Shown here: one piece after another, positions 1-5,340 of the stretch
Position numbering within the stretch: the first letter of the stretch is position 1
Layout of the letters: the number at the start of each line of letters is the position of its first letter
DNA from: DATBFX01 sp036558305
Lineage (GTDB): Bacteria > Chloroflexota > Chloroflexia > Thermomicrobiales > UBA6265
Assembly: GCA_036558305.1 (NCBI GenBank)
Contig: DATBFX010000042.1
Coordinates: 1 to 5,340, forward strand
DNA: 5,340 nucleotides
Direction: 5' to 3'
Notes under the pieces: generated by a model
Database searches by the model: none
What the model saw: only the letters and a program-made list of their open reading frames with translations
Told to the model about the DNA's origin: nothing
Made by a program: the position numbers and the translations under genes

Positions 1-480
1 GAAGCAAGCGGGCAACAGGCCCCGCCCGACCACAGCGGAGCCGGCCACGCCGGCCACGGCGATCACGGCACCCACGAGGACGCCGGCCCGCCCGCCGCTT
101 CCCCCGCGGCGAGCGCGACCGCGACCGCGACACCGACCGTCGATCCGGCCGCCACCTGGACCCCGGTGCCGTCGGCGACGACGGGCGAGACGCCACCGAC
201 GGCCACGACCGCGGCCGGCGGCGAGGTCGCCTGGATCGCGATGGAAGACGACCGCTTCGACCCCAAATCGCTGACGGTCAAGGCCGGGACGACCGTGACC
301 TGGATCAACAAAGGGGCCGACTGGCACAGCGTGGCCGCCTTCGACGGCAGCTTCGAGTCCGACCAGGTCTCTCCCGGCGAAACCTTCTCCCATACCTTCA
401 CCACGCCCGGCATCTACAAATTCATCTGCAAACACCACGGCCGACAGGGCATGATCGGCCAGATCACCGTCACCGAATAA
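1..480 (+). CDS. Plastocyanin-type cupredoxin domain protein, 5' partial
   Basis: The frame is open from base 1 and ends at TAA (478-480), giving 159 codons; the true start lies left of the window. Residues 11-25 are His-rich (H11, H16, H19, H22, H25, mostly every third residue). Residues 30-72 are an Ala/Thr/Pro-rich linker. Residues 73-159 form a small beta-sandwich cupredoxin domain. All four type 1 copper ligands are visible: H109 in DWHSV, then C143, H146 and M151 in the loop ICKHHGRQGM. The spacing C-x2-H-x4-M is that of plastocyanin. Such domains carry single electrons or bind copper outside the cytoplasm, and the flexible linker suggests tethering to the membrane or to an upstream domain, although no signal peptide is in view. 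A GTG at 166 could start a shorter protein but would cut into the linker, so it is unlikely. The next gene also encodes cupredoxins, suggesting a shared copper or electron-transfer role. The electron partner is unknown. Confidence 0.88.
   Translation, partial: EASGQQAPPDHSGAGHAGHGDHGTHEDAGPPAASPAASATATATPTVDPAATWTPVPSATTGETPPTATTAAGGEVAWIAMEDDRFDPKSLTVKAGTTVTWINKGADWHSVAAFDGSFESDQVSPGETFSHTFTTPGIYKFICKHHGRQGMIGQITVTE
40..57 (+). repeat. Tandem 9-mer (2 copies) encoding Ala-Gly-His units
   Basis: GCCGGCCAC occurs twice back to back and encodes two Ala-Gly-His units, starting the H-x2-H-x2-H-x2-H stretch of the partial cupredoxin gene. It is a coding repeat, probably formed by slippage or selected for metal-binding histidines. 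Confidence 0.7.
115..132 (+). repeat. Hexamer repeat (gcgacc-type, 3 units) in linker coding sequence
   Basis: Three GCGAC(C/A) units in a row encode alternating Ala-Thr in the low-complexity linker of the first gene. This is a short coding microsatellite that could vary linker length; no other role is suggested. Confidence 0.6.
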
Positions 481-502
481 GGGTTCGAATCGTTCCTGGT
501 GT

Positions 503-540
503 CCGCTCCGGATCGGCCACGCGGGAGCGGTAAGGAGGAG
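503..540 (+). promoter_or_regulatory. Hairpin directly followed by an orphan Shine-Dalgarno-like sequence
   Basis: CCGCTCC (503-509) is the exact reverse complement of GGAGCGG (524-530), giving a 7-bp GC-rich stem with a 14-base loop. The stem is immediately followed by TAAGGAGGAG (531-540), whose first eight bases match the full anti-Shine-Dalgarno complement. No ATG, GTG or TTG follows within normal spacing in any frame, so it does not obviously start a gene. The T-run of an intrinsic terminator is also missing. It sits between two cupredoxin genes, 82 bases before the preferred start of the second, and could be an mRNA processing or stability element. The role is inferred; the sequence features are seen directly. 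Confidence 0.4.
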
Positions 541-609
541 TCTACGCCGGTTCAGGACAACGACGAGTCACCGTCGGTTCAAATGCCGTCATTCGCGGCT
601 ATCGAAACA

Positions 610-616
610 GGGGAGG
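610..616 (+). promoter_or_regulatory. Ribosome binding site that decides the start of the twin-cupredoxin gene
   Basis: GGGGAGG ends five bases before the ATG at 622. This favours that ATG over the in-frame GTG at 499 and ATG at 583, neither of which has a comparable site at proper distance. Confidence 0.7.
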
Positions 617-621
617 ATCTC

Positions 622-1830
622 ATGCGCATCGACAGCAACTACCGACCGCGGGCCATCGCCGTCGCCCACACCATCGAAGGGCTGCGAGACGGTCGTCTCT
701 CCCGCCGCGAGGCCCTCCGCCTCATCGGCGGCGCCGGTCTCGCCACCACCGCCTTCATGACCCTCGGGCGCCGCGCCTTCGCCCAGGACAGCGGCACCCC
801 GCCGGCGATGGCGACCCCGCAGATCGGTCCGCAGGCCGACGGCAGCACGCTCTGGCACGTCAAGGTCGGCGACATGAAGATGGAGGAGCTGATCGAATTC
901 CACGGGTTCTACCCGAGCGAGTTCACGATCAACGCCGGCGACTCGATCTGGTTCGACTACGGCATGGGCGGGTTCCACACCGTCAGCTTCCTCTCCGGCG
1001 GCGACGTCCCACCGATCTTCATCCCGGACCCGGAGGCCGGCACCCCCACGGCGGGCGCGCCGCCGAAACTGATCCTCAACCCGGCCATCGCCTTCCCCGC
1101 CGGCGGTGATAGCTACGACGGCACCGGCTACGTCAACTCCGGTATCGACGTCTTCCGCGATCCCGGCCAACCCTACGTCCTCAAGTTCACCAAGGCCGGC
1201 AGCTACGACTACCTCTGCATCATCCACTCGTCGGTGATGAAGGCCAAGATCGTCGTCCAGGAAGCGGGCGCGACCGTACCCCACACCCAGGCCGAATACG
1301 ACCAGATGGCCGCCGACGAAATGGCCAAACTCTACGAGATCGCCAAAGCCGAGAAGGAGAAGTACGGGCAGGCGACCAGCACCCAGAACGCCGACGGCAC
1401 CACCGCGTGGGAACTCACCGTCGGGGCGGGCGGCGATACCCAGGCGCGGGTCCAGTCGTTCCTTCCCAAGGAATTCGAGATCACGGTCGGCGACACGGTG
1501 AAGTGGGTGCACCGGGCGCCGGGCGAACCGCACACCGTCTCCTTCGTCGGCGCCGGCGAGACGCCGCCGGAGGACACCATCGTCGAGCAGTTCGCCGATG
1601 GGACGCCGAAGTTCGTCCAGAGCATGGACACCTTCATGCCCCAGGGCGGCAACGTCTGGCACGGCACCGGCTGGCTCAACTCCGGTTTCCTCGGCATCCC
1701 CCAACTCGGCCTGCCGATGGACTTCGAGGCCACCTTCGACACCGCGGGCGACTTTACCTACTACTGTGCCCTCCACGGCGATTCCCAGGGCAACGGCATG
1801 GCCGCCAAACTCAAGGTCTCGCCGAAGTAG
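622..1830 (+). CDS. Tat-exported protein with two tandem cupredoxin (type 1 copper) domains
   Basis: From ATG 622 the product is 402 residues; the reading frame also allows GTG 499 (443 residues), but the ATG has the better ribosome binding site and puts the signal near the N-terminus. A twin-arginine signal is clear: SRREALRL (R28, R29), a hydrophobic stretch at 35-48, and probable cleavage after AFA at 54. Domain 1 (about 75-222) has copper ligands H119, C199, H202 and M206 (C-x2-H-x3-M). Domain 2 (about 263-402) has H304, C382, H385 and M393 (C-x2-H-x7-M). A charged, probably helical linker (about 228-252) joins them. Both domains carry HTVSF at the first ligand and a GTG(Y/W)(V/L)NSG motif, showing an internal duplication. 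About 80 residues separate first His and Cys, roughly 30 more than in plastocyanin, so each domain has an inserted loop. It is expected to act outside the cytoplasm in electron transfer or copper handling; no multicopper-oxidase trinuclear motif (HxH pairs) was seen. It probably belongs with the upstream cupredoxin gene. Confidence 0.87.
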   Translation: MRIDSNYRPRAIAVAHTIEGLRDGRLSRREALRLIGGAGLATTAFMTLGRRAFAQDSGTPPAMATPQIGPQADGSTLWHVKVGDMKMEELIEFHGFYPSEFTINAGDSIWFDYGMGGFHTVSFLSGGDVPPIFIPDPEAGTPTAGAPPKLILNPAIAFPAGGDSYDGTGYVNSGIDVFRDPGQPYVLKFTKAGSYDYLCIIHSSVMKAKIVVQEAGATVPHTQAEYDQMAADEMAKLYEIAKAEKEKYGQATSTQNADGTTAWELTVGAGGDTQARVQSFLPKEFEITVGDTVKWVHRAPGEPHTVSFVGAGETPPEDTIVEQFADGTPKFVQSMDTFMPQGGNVWHGTGWLNSGFLGIPQLGLPMDFEATFDTAGDFTYYCALHGDSQGNGMAAKLKVSPK

Positions 1831-1853
1831 CGGGCCGACACGTCGCGATGGAC

Positions 1854-1900
1854 GGGCCGGGGCTCCCAATCCGGGAAGTCCCGGCCCCTTTGTGCTTCTT
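1854..1900 (+). terminator. Rho-independent terminator after the twin-cupredoxin gene
   Basis: GGGCCGGGGCT (1854-1864) pairs with 1877-1887 in an 11-bp stem (one G-U pair), with three further possible C-G pairs inside the loop. It is followed by CTTTGTGCTTCTT, a T-rich though broken tract. It starts 24 bases after the stop codon. The opposite orientation lacks a T-run, so it probably serves only the plus-strand gene. Confidence 0.7.
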
Positions 1901-1962
1901 CCCGATTTCGTCCGTGCTCATCGCCCGCCGGGTCATCGCCGGCACCGGTCGACGCGCGGTTG

Positions 1963-3576
1963 CTACCCTCGGGCCAGGGTGTGATAGACGAAGAAATTGA
2001 CCGCCGTCCACCCGAAGTAGGCGAGCACCGACCAGGTGAGCCACCGAGAGGTGGCCCCGGTACCGCTTGGAACGTCGTCGGCCGCCGGGCCGAGCAGCCG
2101 GGTGACGACGCCCCGATCGACCGCGATCAACGACACTAAGGGCAGCCCCCAGATCATGTACCAGGCGTGGGCGTTGGTCGGCAGGTAGCCCTCGGCGACC
2201 ATCACGACCGCCCAGGTCGACACCTGCGCGCGGAGCAGATCGTTCGCCGAGGGGGTGGGCTTGTCCGGACCGCGGAGCCGGTACGTCCGCACGGCGAGCA
2301 CGGCGACGGCGCCGATCGCCAGCAGGGAGGCGGAGGTCTGCGCGATTTTCGTCCCGCCGGAACGGATCCAGGCGGCGGTGAAGCCGAGCTGCGGCATCAA
2401 CCAGAACCAGAATGGGCTGGCGTGGAGGGGCCGGAAGACGTAGAGCGTGCGGTAATCGGCGATGAGCGCACGCGGGAGGCGACCGCCGCCCCAATACGCG
2501 GCGAATGCGACCGCGAACAGTCCCGCGATGGCGACCGCGTCGCCGAGCCAGCGCCGGACCACGACCCGAAGGGGATCGGCCCGGTTCGCCAGCCGGACCA
2601 GAGCGGCCGCCCCGAGCAGCGGCAGCGTGACCGGTTTGCAGAGGGCCGATGCGGCGATCGCGAGCAACCCGAGGCGGACGCGACCAGGACCGGGCGAGGT
2701 GAGGAGGAGCAAACCGGCGAGCGCCAGGGCCATCAGGAGTGCGTCGAAGTGGGCGGTGCCGGCCGTTTCGTAGAGCACGACCGGCGACCAGGCGACGAGG
2801 ACGAAGGCGACGACCGCGAGGCGTGCGTCGCCGGTCAGCCGCCGGGCGACGCGCGCAGTGACGAGACCGAGGGCGAGGATGGAGAGGCTGGCGACCACCT
2901 TGAACCCGAGACTCGTCGCGAACGGCGCCGTGCCGGTGGCCCCGTCGACCAGGCGGCTGACCCACGTCCAGATCGGTCCGTAGGGGGCCGTGATCCGCTG
3001 CCAATCGCTGTAGCGGTCGAAGGGAGTCCGCCCGAACGAGTGCGGCGACTCCAGATACGGGTTGCCGCCCCCGTTGGCGACGCGGGCGACCGAGGCATAG
3101 AAGAAGACGTCGGTGTTGATCGGCGGGTAGGCGAGCAGGACCACGGACGAGATGACCGGACCGAGCATCCAGCGGCGCAGCGAGGGCCGGCGTTCCCTGA
3201 GCACGGCCCAGAGCGCGACGATCTGGATCAGGAACAGGAGCACGAGCGCGGCGCGCAACAAAAAGAGGTAGGGGCCGGGCGAGAGGACGTGACCGGGTCC
3301 GACCAGGGGCAACCAACCGAACCGGTCACGGTAGAGCCGCAGCGCCGAGCGTGCCCCCTTGGAATGGACGACGTTCGAGAACGGCAGCACCCTGAGGCCG
3401 GGCTGCGCCGGCGGCTCGGCGAGCTCGACCCCGACCAGACCGACCGATACCAGCGCCTGGACGACGGCAAGCAACACCGGTGGCGACACGCGCGACCAGG
3501 CACGAAAAGGAATTGACGACGAGCGCCGGTGCAGAGGCTGGACCGGTGCGGAGACGAGCGACGGCGATTCGATCAC
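1963..3576 (-). CDS. Polytopic GT-C-like glycosyltransferase (polyprenol-phosphate-sugar dependent, MptB/GT87-like)
   Basis: The 537-residue product begins at GTG 3576; an in-frame stop lies seven codons upstream (3595-3597), so no longer start is possible, and no strong ribosome binding site is seen. About 11-12 hydrophobic segments can be counted (roughly 33-52, 104-126, 137-151, 225-243, 252-270, 276-294, 302-327, 345-363, 415-430, 449-465, 470-487 and 511-532), so it is an inner-membrane protein. GT-C hallmarks are present: an acidic residue in the first long outer loop (D156 in NTDVFFY), NPYL (172-175), YGPIW (199-203), HFDALL (276-281), a CKP motif (313-315) and HAWYMIWGLPL near the C-terminus. 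Members of this class transfer mannose or another sugar from polyprenyl-phosphate donors to glycans or lipids on the outer face of the membrane. The sugar and acceptor cannot be told from sequence alone. No other glycan gene is in the window. It converges on the cupredoxin gene and is divergent from the MBL-Rieske gene. Confidence 0.8.
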   Translation of the reverse strand: MIESPSLVSAPVQPLHRRSSSIPFRAWSRVSPPVLLAVVQALVSVGLVGVELAEPPAQPGLRVLPFSNVVHSKGARSALRLYRDRFGWLPLVGPGHVLSPGPYLFLLRAALVLLFLIQIVALWAVLRERRPSLRRWMLGPVISSVVLLAYPPINTDVFFYASVARVANGGGNPYLESPHSFGRTPFDRYSDWQRITAPYGPIWTWVSRLVDGATGTAPFATSLGFKVVASLSILALGLVTARVARRLTGDARLAVVAFVLVAWSPVVLYETAGTAHFDALLMALALAGLLLLTSPGPGRVRLGLLAIAASALCKPVTLPLLGAAALVRLANRADPLRVVVRRWLGDAVAIAGLFAVAFAAYWGGGRLPRALIADYRTLYVFRPLHASPFWFWLMPQLGFTAAWIRSGGTKIAQTSASLLAIGAVAVLAVRTYRLRGPDKPTPSANDLLRAQVSTWAVVMVAEGYLPTNAHAWYMIWGLPLVSLIAVDRGVVTRLLGPAADDVPSGTGATSRWLTWSVLAYFGWTAVNFFVYHTLARG

Positions 3577-3659
3577 ACTGACACCAGCGGGCCGTCACCG
3601 GCGCCGCCCGGGGCGGGCGGGGACGCGCACCGATCGAAGCGGATCCTCCCCGGCCGCGA

Positions 3660-3688
3660 ATCCTATTCGACCGCGCGGTCGATGTGTA
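3660..3688 (-). promoter_or_regulatory. Candidate promoter for the glycosyltransferase gene
   Basis: On the minus strand TACACA (3688-3683, 4 of 6 to the -35 consensus) and TAGGAT (3665-3660, 4 of 6 to the -10 consensus) are separated by exactly 17 bases. This would give a leader of roughly 75 bases before the GTG. Both boxes are weak; the spacing and position between divergent genes are the main support. Confidence 0.25.
3667..3682 (+). promoter_or_regulatory. Perfect 16-bp palindrome, possible operator, with an overlapping inverted repeat
   Basis: TCGACCGCGCGGTCGA is a perfect palindrome in the divergent intergenic region and fills almost the whole spacer of the candidate minus-strand promoter. 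A second inverted repeat overlaps its right arm: GTCGATG (3678-3684) and CATCGAC (3694-3700). The arrangement resembles an operator for a dimeric regulator, but a palindrome of this length can arise by chance in GC-rich DNA and no regulator gene is visible. Confidence 0.35.
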
Positions 3689-3869
3689 CTTGCCATCGAC
3701 GCCGCGCCGCCCGCCCTTCCGCTTCCGCGGCGTGGCCAGGGCGGCCCCGGCCGCGGCGAGCCGTCGCAAGGATCGCGCCATGCCGGGCACCGCTCGCCCC
3801 GCCTCGGCGCGTCGTATCATTGTCGGGCTTGGCAGTTTCAACCTGCGCGACGCGAGGGACGCTTCGACG

Positions 3870-5340
3870 ATGGACGTCACCTATCTCGGCCATGCCGGTC
3901 TCTTCATCGAAACCCGGTTCGGCAGCATCCTCTGCGACCCCTGGTTCAACCCGGCCTACTTCGCCTCCTGGTTCCCGTTCCCCAGCAACGAGGGTGTCGA
4001 TCTCGCGGCGATCTCCCGCCCGACCTATCTCTACCTCTCGCACCTCCACCAGGACCACTTCGATCCCACCTTCCTCCGCGACCACGTCTCGAAGGAGGCG
4101 ACCGTTCTGCTGCCCGACTATCCGCTCGACCTCCTCGAGCGCGCCCTCCGCGCCCTCGGCTTTACCCGATTCGTGCGGACCGCGAACGGTCAACCGCTCG
4201 ACCTCGACGGTCTGCGGGTCGCGATCTCGGCGCTGGCGGCGCCGCTCGACGGGGCGATGGGCGATTCCGCCCTCGTCGTCGACGACGGCACGGCCCGCAT
4301 CTTCGACCAGAACGACGCCAAGCCGCGCGATCTCCGCACCCTCAATCCGCTCGGTCCCTTCGACGCCCACTTTCTCCTCCACGCCGGCGGCAGTTGGTAC
4401 CCGATGGTCTACGAACTCCCCGAGACGGCGAAACGCGCCCTCGGTCGCAAGAAGCGGGAGAACGGGCTGGCGCGGGCGCATCGCTACGCGGAGCAGGTCG
4501 GCGCGTCCTTCGTCGTCCCGTCGGCCGGTCCCCCGTGCCTCCTCGACGACGACCTCTTCGCGGAGAACGACTTCGACGGCGACGAGACCAACACCCACCC
4601 CGACCAGACCGTCTTCATCGACTACCTGCGGGCGCACGGCAAGGACAACGGTCGCCTGCTGATCCCCGGCAGCGTCGCCACGATCGAGCGCGGCCGCTTC
4701 GCCGTGCGGCACCCCCTCCCGGCCGGCGACGTCTCGGCCATCTTCGCCGACAAGCGCTCCTACCTCGCGGCGTACAAGGCGCGCAAGCAACCGGTGATCG
4801 ACGCGCACAAGGCGTCCTGGCCGCGCGGCCGGGTCGAGATCCTGCCGGCCCTGCGCGACTGGTTCGAGCCCCTGCTGGATCAAGCCGACCGCATCTGTCG
4901 CGGCGTCGATGGGCGGGTGATTCTCGACTTCGGCGACTCGGGGGTGGTCGTCGACTTTCGGCGGCGACGCGTCGTTCCCTGGCACGGCGAGACGGGCGAA
5001 TACCGGATCACGGTCGATCCGGCCCTCGTCGAGTCGTGCATCCTGCGCCGGGCCGAAGACTGGGCCAACGAAATCTTCCTCTCCTACCGCTTTCGCGCCT
5101 CGCGCGAAGGGCACTACAACGAATTCCTCCAATGCTTTTTCCAGAGCCTGTCCGCCGAGCGCATCCAGTTCGCCGAGGGGTTCTATGCCGATCAGGCCGC
5201 CGGGCAGGACTATTGGTTCAGCCACGGGTACCGCATCCAACGGCGCTGCCCCCACCTGCGCGCCGATCTCTCCCGCTTCGGCAGCATCGACAACGGCGTC
5301 CTCACCTGCGCCTTGCACGGTTGGCAATTCGACCTCGCCA
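3870..5340 (+). CDS. Metallo-beta-lactamase-fold and Rieske [2Fe-2S] fusion protein (CMAH-like, permuted order), 3' partial
   Basis: From ATG 3870, 490 codons run without a stop to the window edge. Residues 1-260 are an MBL-fold domain of the UlaG/NAPE-PLD type: TYLGHAG at 4-10, CDPWFNP at 22-28, and the metal motif HLHQDH at 58-63 (H58, H60, D62, H63). D146 or D149 in FDQND and H167 or H171 are candidates for the remaining metal ligands. Residues 261-446 are a middle domain with DWANE and LSYRF near 391-402. The Rieske domain follows: C460-P-H462, then C480-x2-H483 in CALHGWQFD, complete for 2Fe-2S ligation. CMP-N-acetylneuraminate hydroxylase (CMAH) combines a Rieske and an MBL-like domain with Rieske first; here it is last. 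No signal peptide is seen, so it is probably cytoplasmic. An oxygenase or hydroxylase role is inferred and the substrate is unknown. GAGGGA (3854-3859) precedes the chosen ATG. An in-frame ATG at 3780 with AAGGA seven bases upstream would add 30 residues, but family members typically begin at the strand matching MDVTYLG. Confidence 0.85.
   Translation, partial: MDVTYLGHAGLFIETRFGSILCDPWFNPAYFASWFPFPSNEGVDLAAISRPTYLYLSHLHQDHFDPTFLRDHVSKEATVLLPDYPLDLLERALRALGFTRFVRTANGQPLDLDGLRVAISALAAPLDGAMGDSALVVDDGTARIFDQNDAKPRDLRTLNPLGPFDAHFLLHAGGSWYPMVYELPETAKRALGRKKRENGLARAHRYAEQVGASFVVPSAGPPCLLDDDLFAENDFDGDETNTHPDQTVFIDYLRAHGKDNGRLLIPGSVATIERGRFAVRHPLPAGDVSAIFADKRSYLAAYKARKQPVIDAHKASWPRGRVEILPALRDWFEPLLDQADRICRGVDGRVILDFGDSGVVVDFRRRRVVPWHGETGEYRITVDPALVESCILRRAEDWANEIFLSYRFRASREGHYNEFLQCFFQSLSAERIQFAEGFYADQAAGQDYWFSHGYRIQRRCPHLRADLSRFGSIDNGVLTCALHGWQFDLA

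Noticed and set aside
481..500. TTCGAAT resembling a tRNA T-loop (484-490)
   Set aside because: The flanking bases do not form the five-pair T stem, and no acceptor or anticodon arms are found around it.
499..621. N-terminal extension of the twin-cupredoxin gene from GTG 499
   Set aside because: It would bury the Tat signal behind 41 extra polar residues and lacks a ribosome binding site at the right distance; the ATG at 622 has GGGGAGG five bases upstream.
589..1869. Minus-strand open frame of 426 codons opposite the twin-cupredoxin gene
   Set aside because: It is the antisense shadow of a gene with a Tat signal and eight copper ligands. Its own translation is Gly/Arg/Asp/Val low-complexity with no motif.
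1927..1943. Possible terminator for the minus-strand glycosyltransferase gene (GCCGG / CCGGC stem)
   Set aside because: The stem is only five base pairs and no T-run follows on the minus strand.
1811..3316. Minus-strand open frame of 501 codons overlapping the glycosyltransferase gene in another frame
   Set aside because: It is Arg/Pro/Ala-rich without membrane segments and is a frame-shifted shadow of the same gene.
2167..3516. Plus-strand open frame of 449 codons opposite the glycosyltransferase gene
   Set aside because: The translation is an extremely charged Arg/Asp/Glu/Gly string, while the minus frame gives a coherent multi-span membrane protein.
3529..4662. Plus-strand open frame of 377 codons overlapping the start of the MBL-Rieske gene
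   Set aside because: It is Ser/Arg/Thr/Pro-rich with no domain, and it is the shifted shadow of the real frame that starts at 3870.
3663..5327. Minus-strand open frame of 554 codons opposite the MBL-Rieske gene
   Set aside because: Its translation is a charged, Val/Gly/Glu-rich string with no recognisable motif. The plus frame from 3870 over the same DNA encodes clear MBL and Rieske motifs. Long antisense openings are expected in GC-rich codon usage.
1..5340. Direct electron transfer between the cupredoxins and the Rieske protein
   Set aside because: The twin cupredoxin is Tat-exported whereas the MBL-Rieske protein shows no export signal, so they are probably in different compartments.

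Overview
The window is a GC-rich (by eye about two thirds G+C) bacterial chromosomal segment with four protein genes. No RNA genes, mobile elements or CRISPR arrays were seen. Tat-exported and linker-tethered cupredoxins, a GT-C type membrane glycosyltransferase and a GTG start would all fit a Chloroflexota (Thermomicrobia-like) or actinobacterial genome. That assignment is an inference from style, because no marker gene is present.

Layout. (1) Positions 1-480 (+) hold the 3' part of a gene with a His-rich, Ala/Thr/Pro-rich linker followed by a plastocyanin-type blue-copper domain. (2) A 141-base gap carries a hairpin abutting a perfect Shine-Dalgarno-like sequence that has no start codon after it. 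(3) Positions 622-1830 (+) encode a Tat-exported protein with two tandem cupredoxin domains, each with a complete set of type 1 copper ligands. A good hairpin terminator follows at 1854-1900. (4) Positions 1963-3576 (-), converging on gene 2, encode a polytopic GT-C-like glycosyltransferase. (5) A divergent intergenic region (3577-3869) contains a perfect 16-bp palindrome inside a weak candidate promoter for the minus-strand gene. (6) From 3870 to the right edge (+) runs a soluble protein with an N-terminal metallo-beta-lactamase (UlaG/NAPE-PLD-like) domain, a middle domain, and the start of a C-terminal Rieske [2Fe-2S] domain. It is cut by the window edge.

Genes 1 and 2 look like one copper-protein unit acting outside the cytoplasm: three type 1 copper sites in two adjacent genes. 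The glycosyltransferase and the MBL-Rieske protein are divergently transcribed and may share regulatory DNA. The most notable item is the MBL-Rieske protein. It combines the two parts seen in CMP-N-acetylneuraminate hydroxylase (CMAH) but in the opposite order. Its reading frame never closes inside the window, and long antisense and shifted open frames cover the same DNA, so it is easy to miss.
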